Source: an uncultured bacterium
Lineage (GTDB): Bacteria > Bacillota > Clostridia > Oscillospirales > Ruminococcaceae
NCBI GenBank assembly: GCA_905215965.1
Contig: CAJMSD010000014.1
Location: forward strand, 1-54,767
DNA: 54,767 nt
Direction of reading: 5' to 3'
The stretch's first letter is position 1, and the number at the start of each line of letters is the position of its first letter. Both the position numbers and the translations under genes were made by a program. Of this stretch, positions 8,454-16,534 are shown one piece after another. The notes under the pieces were generated by a model, which worked only from the letters and a program-made list of their open reading frames with translations, was not told where the DNA came from and did not search any database.

Positions 8454-8492
8454 ATAAAAAAAGCAGCCAAGTGTTTTTAATACTTGACTGCT
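8454..8492 (-). terminator. Rho-independent terminator after the helix-turn-helix gene
   Basis: Read leftward, AGCAGTCAAGT and ACTTGGCTGCT form an eleven-pair stem with one mismatch over a nine-base loop, followed by seven Ts. It separates the gene at 8508-9305 from pcfB and would make the transfer operon separately controlled. Confidence 0.75.
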
Positions 8493-8507
8493 ATGTACGG
8501 GACGGAA

Positions 8508-9305
8508 TTAACCGCCCCCATTAAAGTGATAATTTACTTCGGAGGTATAATAGTTGTCGATAGTAACGGCAGCATTATACAGAACTGTTTTCAGATAGGA
8601 CTTGATATTACGCACTTTGCTTGGATTTTCTTTCAGACAGGAGAAGATATATTCAATGTGCATAGAATTGAGCTTCAGAATACGGCTCTTGACAAGCTCG
8701 GTCGGAACTTTATCCTTTCCGATATTCTGCGTTTCCGCTTCTGAGCATACACATTCAAGCATTATATCGACAATTTCATCAAGCTGTGCCTTGTTGTATT
8801 GGTCAACGATTAGGTCGTATTCGATATTTTCAAGAATGATTGCTCTGTATCCGTCAATCTTATCAATCCCATCAGGCAGGATAGATTGATTGATATTAAA
8901 AAGCTCTTTATTTTCTTTTTCTTTATTTGATTTCTCTTTACTTAATTGTGCCGAGGACATCTGTTTGGGTTTTACCCGTTCGGATTTATTCCGTTTAGGT
9001 TCATCGAAATGGCGTGGCTTCATTCTTATATCGTAGAACACTTCGCCGTAAGTTCCGTTTTTTCGCCGTTCTCGGTATCGGGTGATATATCCTGTTGCTT
9101 CAAGCTCCTTTATGATAGAAGCGATAGTATCGGAACATTCACGGTTGATTTTCGATAAACCTGAGATTGTCATATCCCATTTTTCAGGGAGCGATAATAT
9201 TTGGGAGAGTAAACCTCTGGCTTTAAGAGAAAGCCGCGTATCTCTTAAATGGTAATTTGACATTACCGTGTATCCGTCTGCTGTTTCAACTCTGCAATAC
9301 GCCAT
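8508..9305 (-). CDS. Winged-helix, replication-type protein with DUF6017-like C terminus (265 aa)
   Basis: The N-terminal domain (residues about 1-95) has the layout of phage/plasmid replication initiator-like winged helices: LSLKARGLLSQILSLPEKWD, then TISGLSKINRECSDTIASII, then ELEATGYITRYRERRKNGTYG with the wing. A charged linker (about residues 96-140) leads to a C-terminal helical domain with GYRAIILENIEYDLIVD and IKSYLKTVLYNA, which I associate with DUF6017 proteins of Clostridia conjugative elements. The likely role is DNA binding in replication or control of the element. The ATG at 9305 overlaps the upstream TGA by one base. Confidence 0.75.
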   Translation of the reverse strand: MAYCRVETADGYTVMSNYHLRDTRLSLKARGLLSQILSLPEKWDMTISGLSKINRECSDTIASIIKELEATGYITRYRERRKNGTYGEVFYDIRMKPRHFDEPKRNKSERVKPKQMSSAQLSKEKSNKEKENKELFNINQSILPDGIDKIDGYRAIILENIEYDLIVDQYNKAQLDEIVDIMLECVCSEAETQNIGKDKVPTELVKSRILKLNSMHIEYIFSCLKENPSKVRNIKSYLKTVLYNAAVTIDNYYTSEVNYHFNGGG

Positions 9306-9853
9306 CAGAATTCAATCTCCAGTACGAGAACATCATTCACTCCGATTTTTCCAAACTTTTCTTCAAAAAAGGTATTGACAAATTCGTCAAGATGTGCTTC
9401 ATTCATTGCTGTTTCGATTTCATCGGCAATTCTGCCCATTGCTTCAATCTCAGCACGGTACTTGTTATACTCACGCTTTGTCCTGATGAACTCAGCCGTG
9501 CTTGCACCCTTAATAGTACGGGGATAGACGAATGTTCTGTACTCCGAAGCGTCAAGTTCCGCTTTCAGATTTGCAACTTTATTCCTGAGTTCTGTACCGA
9601 AGAAAAAAATCTTGAAAAAGGTCTTGACATTTTCCTCAGTTTGTGCTTCGGGATTTTCCGAAAAATATTTCAGAAAAGGCTTGACATCTGACAGCTTTTG
9701 TGCTATGAACCCCTCGAAAAAATTTTCAGAGAAGGGGTTGACAAATCTGTCATTCTGTGATAAGGGGGAACCCTTGAAATTTCTTTCAGAAAAGGTATTG
9801 ACATTTCTGCCGTTCTGTGATATGGGACTTCCGATTGCTTTACTATTCTTCAT
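9305..9853 (-). CDS. Repeat-rich protein of the conjugative element (182 aa), unknown function
   Basis: The first 90 residues consist of degenerate 19-20-residue repeats around a core of xVNTFSExNFxG: RNVNTFSERNFKG, RFVNPFSENFFEG, SDVKPFLKYFSEN and ENVKTFFKIFFFG. A stray fifth unit, EFVNTFFEEKFGK, lies near the C terminus. Between them is a helical, charged segment with TRTIKGAS-like and EYNKYRAEIEAMGRIADEIE sequences. The DNA coding for each unit carries TGTCAAnnCCTTTTCTGA. I do not recognise a family. It is translationally coupled to the winged-helix gene through TGATG. Confidence 0.6.
   Translation of the reverse strand: MKNSKAIGSPISQNGRNVNTFSERNFKGSPLSQNDRFVNPFSENFFEGFIAQKLSDVKPFLKYFSENPEAQTEENVKTFFKIFFFGTELRNKVANLKAELDASEYRTFVYPRTIKGASTAEFIRTKREYNKYRAEIEAMGRIADEIETAMNEAHLDEFVNTFFEEKFGKIGVNDVLVLEIEF
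9362..9830 (-). repeat. In-frame degenerate repeats with embedded TTGACA on the opposite strand
   Basis: Units have TTGACA on the + strand at 9375, 9624, 9681, 9738 and 9798. The last four are 57, 57 and 60 bases apart, and the first lies 249 bases away; all spacings are multiples of three. The shared + strand pattern is TTTCAGAAAAGGnnTTGACA, then about ten variable bases and TCTGTG or TTGTG. In the units at 9681, 9738 and 9798 a TATGAA, TAAGGG or TATGGG follows at 17 nt. Confidence 0.8.
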
Positions 9854-9912
9854 AATAATTCCGCCTTTCTTAATGTTGGTTTGAGCTTATCATATATTCA
9901 GGGTATAGAAAA

Positions 9913-9955
9913 ACCCCGTATCTTACGGTTTGACCGTCGGATACGGGGTAATCTT
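9913..9955. terminator. Bidirectional terminator at the element's right end
   Basis: ACCCCGTATC (9913-9922) pairs with GATACGGGGT (9940-9949), with an inner stem ACGGT/ACCGT. There is a T-run on each side: GGGTTTTTC leftward and AATCTTTTTA rightward. It would end leftward transcripts from ppdK and the adjoining gene tail. Confidence 0.75.
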
Positions 9956-9956
9956 T

Positions 9957-10100
9957 TTATTTACCAAGTTCAAGACTCATCACGAGAGTTATATCTTCCC
10001 ACTGATTTTGCCTTAAATACTTTCCGTTAGCCTTCTGATAGGCTCTTGCCATTTCATAGGTTATCGGAAAATCCCATTGTATAGCGATTTTCTGATTAAT
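9957..10100 (-). pseudogene. Truncated 3' end of an unidentified gene fused to the ppdK end
   Basis: An open frame of 47 codons with protein-like composition (QWDFPITYEMARAYQKANG, then KYLRQNQWEDITLVMSLE) ends at 9957 just before a terminator. It has no start codon with a ribosome site and continues upstream only as an out-of-frame shadow of ppdK. It looks like the tail of a gene whose 5' part was lost where the conjugative element joins the ppdK end. A weak alternative is a 31-aa peptide starting at the internal ATG. Confidence 0.45.
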
Positions 10101-12723
10101 CCCTATTACTAATAGCTGCCTGAGCAGCAGCAAGTCTTGCAATCGGAACACGGAAAGGTGAGCAAGATACATAGTCAAGACCGATCTTGTGGCAGAACTC
10201 AACAGAAGTCGGGTCGCCGCCGTGCTCGCCGCAGATACCGCAGTGGAGCTTCGGATTTACAGGCTTACCGAGCTTGATAGCTGTTTCCATAAGCTTGCCG
10301 ACACCAACCTGATCGAGCTTAGCGAACGGATCGTTCTCGAAGATCTTAGCGTCATAGTAAGCGTTGAGGAACTTGCCGGCATCGTCTCTTGAGAAGCCGT
10401 ATGTCATCTGAGTAAGGTCATTAGTACCGAAGCAGAAGAAGTCAGCGTTAGCAGCGATCTCGTCAGCTGTAAGAGCAGCTCTTGGGATCTCGATCATAGT
10501 ACCAACTTCATACTTAAGATCAGAACCGGCTTCAGCGATAACAGCGTCAGCAGTTTCAACAACAACCTTCTTAACGAACTTAAGCTCCTTAACATCTCCT
10601 ACGAGAGGGATCATGATTTCGGGGCAAACGTTCCAATCGGGGTGAGCGTTCTTAACGTTGATAGCAGCCTTGATAACAGCCTTGGTCTGCATTTTTGCAA
10701 TTTCAGGATATGTTACGGCAAGACGGCATCCTCTGTGGCCCATCATTGGGTTGAATTCGTGGAGCGAAGCGATGATAGCCTTGATAGCCTCAACGGACTT
10801 GCCCTGAGAATCAGCAAGAGCCTTGATATCAGCTTCTTCTGTAGGAACGAATTCGTGGAGAGGAGGATCGAGGAATCTGATAGTAACAGGGCAGCCCTCA
10901 AGAGCTTCATAAAGAGCTTCAAAGTCAGCCTGCTGCATTGGCTCGATCTTAGCAAGAGCAGCTTCTCTTTCTTCAACGGTATCGGAGCAGATCATTTCTC
11001 TGAAAGCAGCGATTCTTGAAGGCTCGAAGAACATGTGCTCGGTACGGCAAAGACCGATACCCTCAGCGCCGAGCTCACGAGCTTTCTTAGCGTCAGAAGG
11101 AGTATCAGCGTTTGTTCTGACCTTAAGAACTCTGTACTTGTCAGCCCAAGCCATGATTCTTCCGAATTCGCCTGCGATAGTTGCGTCAACAGTAGGAATG
11201 ATACCATCGTAGATATTACCTGTTGAACCGTCGATCGAGATATAGTCGCCCTCGTTGAATGTCTTTCCTGCGAGAGTGAACTTCTTGTTATCCTCGTCCA
11301 TGTTGATCTCGGAGCAGCCTGATACGCAGCAAGTACCCATACCACGGGCAACAACAGCAGCGTGTGAAGTCATACCGCCGCGGACTGTAAGAATACCCTG
11401 TGAGGACTTCATACCTGTGATATCCTCAGGTGATGTTTCGAGACGAACGAGAACTACCTTTTCGCCCTTTGCAGCCCAAGCTTCAGCGTCATCGGCAGTA
11501 AATACGACCTTACCGCAAGCAGCACCCGGTGAAGCGCCGAGACCCTTGCCCATAGGTGTAGCAGCCTTGAGAGCAGCAGCGTCGAACTGTGGGTGGAGAA
11601 GTGTGTCGAGGTTTCTTGGATCGATCATAAGAACGGCTTCCTGCTCTGTTCTCATACCCTCGTCAACGAGGTCGCAAGCGATCTTAAGAGCAGCCTGAGC
11701 TGTTCTCTTACCGTTTCTTGTCTGGAGCATATAAAGCTTTCCGTGTTCAACGGTAAACTCCATATCCTGCATATCTCTGTAGTGATTTTCAAGTGTTGAG
11801 CAAACGTTCTGGAATTCCTTGAAAGCTTCCGGGAACTTTTCAGCCATCTGAGCGATAGGCATAGGAGTACGAACACCGGCAACAACGTCTTCGCCCTGAG
11901 CGTTTGTAAGGAATTCGCCCATGAGCTTCTTTTCGCCTGTAGCAGGATCTCTTGTGAAAGCAACACCTGTACCGCAGTCGTCACCCATATTACCGAATGC
12001 CATTGACTGAACGTTAACAGCAGTACCCCATGAGAAAGGAATATCGTTGTCACGTCTGTAAACGTTGGCTCTGGGGTTGTCCCATGAACGGAATACAGCC
12101 TTGATAGCGCCGATAAGCTGTTCCTTAGGATCGTCAGGGAAGTCCTTGCCGATCTTTGATTTATATTCAGCCTTGAACTGGTTAGCAAGCTCCTTAAGGT
12201 CGTTAGCGTCAAGCTCTACGTCCTGAGTAACGCCCTTCTTAGCCTTCATTTCATCGATAAGCTCTTCAAAGTACTTCTTACCAACTTCCATAACAACGTC
12301 GGAATACATCTGAATGAATCTTCTGTAGCAGTCCCAAGCCCATCTTGGATTGTTGGACTTCTCAGCGATTGCGTTAACAACAGTTTCATTAAGACCGAGG
12401 TTAAGAATAGTATCCATCATACCCGGCATTGAAGCTCTTGCGCCTGAACGAACAGAAACGAGGAGCGGATTCTCCTTGTCGCCGAACTTCTTGCCTGTAA
12501 TTTCTTCCATTTTTACGATATATTCGTTGATCTCAGTCATGATCTCATCGCTGATACCGTTGTCTTCATAATACTGAGTACAAGCCTCTGTAGTGATTGT
12601 GAAGCCCTGCGGAACAGGAAGACCGATGTTTGTCATCTCAGCGAGGTTAGCGCCCTTACCGCCGAGAAGTTCTCTCATGTTGGCATTACCCTCTGAGAAA
12701 AGGTAGCAATACTTATTTGCCAT
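10096..12723 (-). CDS. ppdK: Pyruvate, phosphate dikinase (875 aa)
   Basis: This enzyme interconverts pyruvate + ATP + Pi and phosphoenolpyruvate + AMP + PPi; in anaerobic Clostridia it often serves glycolysis with PPi. The N-terminal ATP-grasp domain begins with SEGNANMRELLGGKGANLAE. The swivelling phosphohistidine motif is GGMTSHAAVVARGMGTCC. The C-terminal PEP/pyruvate barrel contains GLCRTEHMFF, GHRGCRLAVTYPEI and LHCGICGEHGGDP with the catalytic Cys. The length is standard, and the C terminus ARLAAAQAAISNRD is complete. GGAGG precedes the ATG. The stop codon abuts the conjugative element, so the gene seems to have survived integration at its 3' end. Confidence 0.97.
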   Translation of the reverse strand: MANKYCYLFSEGNANMRELLGGKGANLAEMTNIGLPVPQGFTITTEACTQYYEDNGISDEIMTEINEYIVKMEEITGKKFGDKENPLLVSVRSGARASMPGMMDTILNLGLNETVVNAIAEKSNNPRWAWDCYRRFIQMYSDVVMEVGKKYFEELIDEMKAKKGVTQDVELDANDLKELANQFKAEYKSKIGKDFPDDPKEQLIGAIKAVFRSWDNPRANVYRRDNDIPFSWGTAVNVQSMAFGNMGDDCGTGVAFTRDPATGEKKLMGEFLTNAQGEDVVAGVRTPMPIAQMAEKFPEAFKEFQNVCSTLENHYRDMQDMEFTVEHGKLYMLQTRNGKRTAQAALKIACDLVDEGMRTEQEAVLMIDPRNLDTLLHPQFDAAALKAATPMGKGLGASPGAACGKVVFTADDAEAWAAKGEKVVLVRLETSPEDITGMKSSQGILTVRGGMTSHAAVVARGMGTCCVSGCSEINMDEDNKKFTLAGKTFNEGDYISIDGSTGNIYDGIIPTVDATIAGEFGRIMAWADKYRVLKVRTNADTPSDAKKARELGAEGIGLCRTEHMFFEPSRIAAFREMICSDTVEEREAALAKIEPMQQADFEALYEALEGCPVTIRFLDPPLHEFVPTEEADIKALADSQGKSVEAIKAIIASLHEFNPMMGHRGCRLAVTYPEIAKMQTKAVIKAAINVKNAHPDWNVCPEIMIPLVGDVKELKFVKKVVVETADAVIAEAGSDLKYEVGTMIEIPRAALTADEIAANADFFCFGTNDLTQMTYGFSRDDAGKFLNAYYDAKIFENDPFAKLDQVGVGKLMETAIKLGKPVNPKLHCGICGEHGGDPTSVEFCHKIGLDYVSCSPFRVPIARLAAAQAAISNRD

Positions 12724-13149
12724 TGGTATATACCTCCAGTTTTTTTACTTTACCGAACGTATACAATAAATTTGTATAAATTCGGACTTATACATATTAT
12801 AACACATTCCGGAAAGAATTACCATATATATTTTGAAAAAATTTTCTATAATCTTTTGTTGCATAATATACAAAATTTCAGTAATTAAGAAAAAAATAAA
12901 AGGAATTGTCTGCCGTAATTGTAAAAGTTTGTAATAATACTCGCTCAATTTGGTATGCAATAATCTTTCGCTTCGTGTTGATAAGGGAAAAATAAAAAAC
13001 AAATTTTGTCTGCAAAAAATGATTTTCGTGGGGTATGCTATATTGTGCTTGCAATTATTAATAAAATATGGTATAATAAATAAATACACAATGTTTATTA
13101 AATTTGCTTTATATTCATTATTTAACTATTATATTTCAGGAGGCGCAAA
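12724..13149. other. AT-rich divergent intergenic region between ppdK and glmU
   Basis: This 426-bp spacer separates two divergent genes. It holds the ppdK ribosome site (CTGGAGG) and, leftward, a TATAAT near 12796-12801 with only a weak -35. The glmU ribosome site CAGGAGG is at its right end. The open frame seen on the minus strand has no ribosome site and an AT-driven composition. I see no RNA gene or strong dyad. Confidence 0.6.
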
Positions 13150-14520
13150 ATGAATAAAGTTATTATCCTTGCGGGCGGACAGGGAAAACGCATGAAGGCT
13201 GATATGCCAAAGCCGTTATTCAAGGTTCTTGGAGAGCCTATGCTTGAGTGGGTGATCTCTGCCTGCGAAGAATCGGGACTTTCCGATATATGCGTAGTCA
13301 AGGGCTTTAAAGGCGAAATGATCGATGAATATCTGAACGGACGCTATAAAACCGTTTTGCAGGCGGAACGTCTTGGCACGGGTCATGCGGTAATGCAGGC
13401 GATACCGTTCCTGAAGGAGGACGAAAGCGGCAATACTCTGGTTCTTTGCGGAGACGCTCCTTTTATTGACTCTGTGGCTGTCAAAGAGGCTCTTGTTATT
13501 CACAAGCAGCAGAACAACGCCGTTACCGTGATAACGGCAGAGCTTGAAAATCCCGACGGCTATGGCAGAGTCATCAGAACCGCCGCTGGTATAAGCGGTA
13601 TCGTTGAGCAAAAAGACGCTTCGGAGGAGCAGAAAGCTGTTCGTGAGGTCAATTCCGGAGCTTACTGGTTCAAAACTGCCGATCTTATCGAGCTTCTCGG
13701 AAAAATCGGCTGCGAAAACGCTCAGCACGAGTATTATCTTACGGACACGATAGGTATTGCTCTTGCCGACGGAAAGAATGCGGGCGCGTACAAGTCGGAA
13801 AATCCCGATATTATCAAAGGCGCAAACGACAGAAAAGATCTGCTTGAGCTGAATAATTATGCAAGAATGAACGTGATAAACAAGCATCTCGAAAACGGCG
13901 TTGAATTTATCTGCACCGACGGAGTAATTATAGAAAGAAGCGCTGAAATAGGCTGCGGAACTTGTATTCTTCCGGGAACTGTTATACGCAGAGGAACGGT
14001 CATCGGTGAAAACTGCGAGATCGGTCCGAATACCGTTATCGAAAACTGCAAGCTTGGCAGCGAGGTAAAGCTTAACAGCGTTCAGGCGTATGATTCCGAG
14101 ATCGAGAGCGGAGTTAAGATCGGACCGTTCGTTCATATTCGTCCGGGCAGCTGCATAAAGAGCGGAGCCAAGATCGGAGATTTTGTCGAGATTAAGAACT
14201 CTACGATAGGCGAAAAGACGGCGGTAGCTCATTTAACATACGTGGGCGACAGCGATGTCGGCAAAAAGGTCAATTTCGGCTGCGGAACGGTTACCGTTAA
14301 TTACGACGGTATTGTAAAGAGCCGCTGCGTTATCGGTGATAACTGCTTCATAGGCTGCAATACAAATCTTATTGCTCCGGTAAAGCTGGGCAAGGGAGTT
14401 TATACGGCGGCGGGAACTACCGTTACGCGTGACGTTCCCGATTATGCGCTTGCGATCGACAGAGGCGTTATGAAAGTGAATGAGGGATATACTCTCAGAA
14501 AGCTTAAAAATAAGATATGA
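13150..14520 (+). CDS. glmU: Bifunctional UDP-GlcNAc pyrophosphorylase / glucosamine-1-P acetyltransferase (456 aa)
   Basis: GlmU makes UDP-N-acetylglucosamine for the cell wall. The N-terminal nucleotidyltransferase shows LAGGQGKRMKADMPKPLFKV, GTGHAVMQA and LVLCGDAP. From about residue 250 the left-handed beta helix of hexapeptide repeats begins. The acetyltransferase site shows RPGSCIKSGAKIGDFVEIKN, HLTYVGDSDVG and FGCGTVTVNYDG. The length is normal. The ATG has CAGGAGG 7 nt upstream. The gene is transcribed away from ppdK and is followed by a hairpin-dense non-coding block rather than the prs gene often found there. Confidence 0.96.
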   Translation: MNKVIILAGGQGKRMKADMPKPLFKVLGEPMLEWVISACEESGLSDICVVKGFKGEMIDEYLNGRYKTVLQAERLGTGHAVMQAIPFLKEDESGNTLVLCGDAPFIDSVAVKEALVIHKQQNNAVTVITAELENPDGYGRVIRTAAGISGIVEQKDASEEQKAVREVNSGAYWFKTADLIELLGKIGCENAQHEYYLTDTIGIALADGKNAGAYKSENPDIIKGANDRKDLLELNNYARMNVINKHLENGVEFICTDGVIIERSAEIGCGTCILPGTVIRRGTVIGENCEIGPNTVIENCKLGSEVKLNSVQAYDSEIESGVKIGPFVHIRPGSCIKSGAKIGDFVEIKNSTIGEKTAVAHLTYVGDSDVGKKVNFGCGTVTVNYDGIVKSRCVIGDNCFIGCNTNLIAPVKLGKGVYTAAGTTVTRDVPDYALAIDRGVMKVNEGYTLRKLKNKI

Positions 14521-14559
14521 CAGGTTCTTTTCTTTGACGAAAAAATAATTTTTGAATTT

Positions 14560-14790
14560 AAGGGGGCGCTCTCTCTTGCAGAGCCTCCCAACGGTCGCCC
14601 GTCCCCTTTGTCGGCGTTGCCGACATCTCCCCACACTGTGGGGAGTCACCCCTCGCCTAAAAACAGTCCACAGGACTGTTTTTTACGGCTCACCCCTTGC
14701 AGAGCGCTTTGTTTGAGGAATTTCGCCGTCTGCGGACGGCGACCAAGGCTCTGCCTTTGGAAACCGCAAGCCTTTAAAAAGGCTTGACCA
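14560..14790. repeat. Hairpin-dense REP-like intergenic block
   Basis: Five inverted repeats follow one another: GTCGGC-GTT-GCCGAC (14610-14624), CTCCCCACACTGTGGGGAG (14627-14645), AAAAACAGTCC-ACA-GGACTGTTTTT (14659-14683), CGCCGTC-TGCG-GACGGCG (14724-14741) and AAGCC-rich arms near 14768-14784. The GC-rich composition is unlike the AT-rich spacers elsewhere. It has the look of the dispersed palindromic repeats found between genes in many gut Clostridia. No protein is plausibly encoded. Confidence 0.6.
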
Positions 14791-14843
14791 AAACTTCATT
14801 TTGTGTTATCATCAGAAATACAATGACTTTTTCTACAGACTGA

Positions 14844-14886
14844 AATGACCGGAAGGCTTTAAACCTTCCGGTCATTCGTTTTTTAT
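14844..14886. terminator. Convergent terminator between glmU and the solute-binding gene
   Basis: AATGACCGGAAGG (14844-14856) and CCTTCCGGTCATT (14864-14876) form a perfect 13-bp stem with a CTTTAAA loop and a good T-tract (CGTTTTTTATT) on the + strand. On the minus strand only TTTC follows, so it works mainly rightward. Confidence 0.75.
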
Positions 14887-14916
14887 TGACAGCGTATTTA
14901 TACGCAGGAACTGCAA

Positions 14917-16344
14917 TTATTGATTGAATTTATTTACTTCCTCTGTGATTACGCCTGTCCATGCGTCTCTGAGGGAAGCCCATGAATCAACCTGTTCGTT
15001 GCCCTCAAGAAGAGCCTTTTCAAGATTGTCCATTACGCCTCTTGTTTCATAGGTGTATTCGCCCGAGCCGTACATTCTTTCGCCCATGCCGTAGCCGAAG
15101 TCGAATACAGGTGAGATATTTTCCGGATCGAGATATGTCTGAAGAGCGTCGTACTGTTCTTCCGTTACATAGCTCTTAACGATTCCGGAAGCCGATTTCT
15201 CGACTACGAGAGCCTTATCCTTGGCTACCTGCTTGTAGTCCTCGTTTGTAGCGGCAAGTCTTTCACATTTGATATAAGTTGCAACAGCTTCGCCCTTGTC
15301 CGAGCCCTTTATCAGCATCTTAGCGGCAAAGTTGCAGCAGAGGTAGTTTTCGTCAGCCTTTGGCGATCTCGGGAACGGAACGATCATAAGATCTGCGTCC
15401 TCATTTTTTGCGTTGGACTGACCGAGCGCCCAGTTTGCCATTCCGAAGAAGAGTGTGTTGCGGTCGTCCGGGAAGTAGCCTATCCATTCCGGATTATAGA
15501 GATTCTTTGTTGCCATTTCTTCAAGGAGAAGCTCTGCCTGTTCGATCTCGGGATCGTCTATATTGTTTTTGAATACTCCGTCCTCATAAGTTACGATAGT
15601 ATGACCTGTAGACTGAATTACAGCCTGACCGAACCAGCCGTTGATACCGTATCTTGTAACGCCTTCAGGAGCGTTTGAAACGAAGGTGTTCATCATATTC
15701 ATCATAGCGTCCCAATCCCATTCGCCGTCCTCGTAAAGCTCGTAAGGATCTTCAAGGCCTTCGGCTTCCATGAGCTTTCTGCTGTAGGTGATGAGAAGCG
15801 GATCTGACAGACAATACGGAACTACATAATGAGCGTCTTTATATTCGAACATATCGATAATATCTTCCATGCCGTCCCAGAGATCGGTATCCATTTCCAG
15901 AATATCGAAATAGTCGTCAAGCGGCTGATACTGATCCTTTGTAACGCCGTTAGGAACAGCGTCCCATTCATAAGGGAACATATCAACAGGCTGATCGGCA
16001 AGGATACGCTGAGCGAGCGTAGAGAATTTTGATTCCGAGTCGGTCTGGATCCATTCGACCTTACCGCCGTAAACGTCCTCAAAAAGGGAGAGAGCGACAG
16101 ATCTGTCGTTGTTGTTGGTTGGGTTGATATCGTAATCTGCCAGCCAGTAGATAGTCTGTCCGGAGATGTCGGAATCATTTTCTCCCTTGATATTTTCGTC
16201 TGTGCTTACCGAGAATTCGTCCTCTGATTTATAGTGGGAATTATCCTCGGAACTTGATTTTTCGGAATCGTTGCACGATACTGAAGTGGTTGCCATAGCC
16301 GTGACCGCAAGAAGCACGGCAAGGTATCTTTTAAGCGTTTTCAT
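14917..16344 (-). CDS. Extracellular solute-binding lipoprotein (475 aa)
   Basis: This is an ABC-type substrate-binding lipoprotein, probably for a sugar or oligosaccharide. The signal peptide MKTLKRYLAVLLAVTAMATT ends in a lipobox SVSC, and a Ser/Glu-rich tether follows. The mature part has ILADQPVDMFPYEWDAVP, DGEWDWDAMMNMMNTF and a late NLEKALLEGNEQVDSWASL, as in family-1 extracellular solute-binding proteins. No permease or ATPase gene is adjacent, so it either feeds a distant transporter or acts as a sensor ligand-binder. It is read toward glmU and has its own consensus promoter (16408-16436). AAAGGAG precedes the ATG. Confidence 0.82.
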   Translation of the reverse strand: MKTLKRYLAVLLAVTAMATTSVSCNDSEKSSSEDNSHYKSEDEFSVSTDENIKGENDSDISGQTIYWLADYDINPTNNNDRSVALSLFEDVYGGKVEWIQTDSESKFSTLAQRILADQPVDMFPYEWDAVPNGVTKDQYQPLDDYFDILEMDTDLWDGMEDIIDMFEYKDAHYVVPYCLSDPLLITYSRKLMEAEGLEDPYELYEDGEWDWDAMMNMMNTFVSNAPEGVTRYGINGWFGQAVIQSTGHTIVTYEDGVFKNNIDDPEIEQAELLLEEMATKNLYNPEWIGYFPDDRNTLFFGMANWALGQSNAKNEDADLMIVPFPRSPKADENYLCCNFAAKMLIKGSDKGEAVATYIKCERLAATNEDYKQVAKDKALVVEKSASGIVKSYVTEEQYDALQTYLDPENISPVFDFGYGMGERMYGSGEYTYETRGVMDNLEKALLEGNEQVDSWASLRDAWTGVITEEVNKFNQ

Positions 16345-16407
16345 TATATAATTAAACTCCTTTCGCGACCGCAGTGTAAGAGGCTGACTGCGGACTTAGT
16401 CAATATT

Positions 16408-16436
16408 ATTATAACCATAAAATCCTGACGTGTCAA
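16408..16436 (-). promoter_or_regulatory. Consensus sigma-A promoter of the solute-binding gene
   Basis: On the minus strand, TTGACA and TATAAT are both perfect and exactly 17 nt apart. The predicted start is about 60 nt before the ATG. Just downstream, TGACT and AGTCA arms flank eight bases, a possible operator. Confidence 0.8.
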
Positions 16437-16485
16437 GTATTTGCGTCGGATTGCGGTTTATATAATACGGTATTTTTTGGAGAGG

Positions 16486-16519
16486 TTAAAAAAAGGCGGA
16501 ATATCAATTCCGCCTTTTT
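16486..16519. terminator. Terminator of the two-component operon
   Basis: GGCGGAAT (16495-16502) pairs with ATTCCGCC (16507-16514). A run of seven Ts follows on the minus strand and five Ts on the + strand, so it is bidirectional. It lies 16 nt after the kinase stop codon. Confidence 0.8.
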
Positions 16520-16534
16520 CAATATGATTTTTGG

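Noticed and set aside
9600..9830. CRISPR-like regular repeats of about 57-60 bp
   Set aside because: The repeats are degenerate, the spacing keeps a coding frame and the region is inside a translated gene with its own coupled neighbour. There are no identical repeats or unrelated spacers, and no cas gene.
12745..13089. Open reading frame of 114 codons on the minus strand before ppdK
   Set aside because: It is driven by AT-rich composition, has no ribosome site and lies across the ppdK promoter region. Its hydrophobic/Ile-Tyr-rich content is what random AT-rich DNA gives.
13216..14232. 338-codon open frame antisense to glmU
   Set aside because: It is a shadow of the well-supported glmU frame; no ribosome site, and its content follows the complementary codon pattern.
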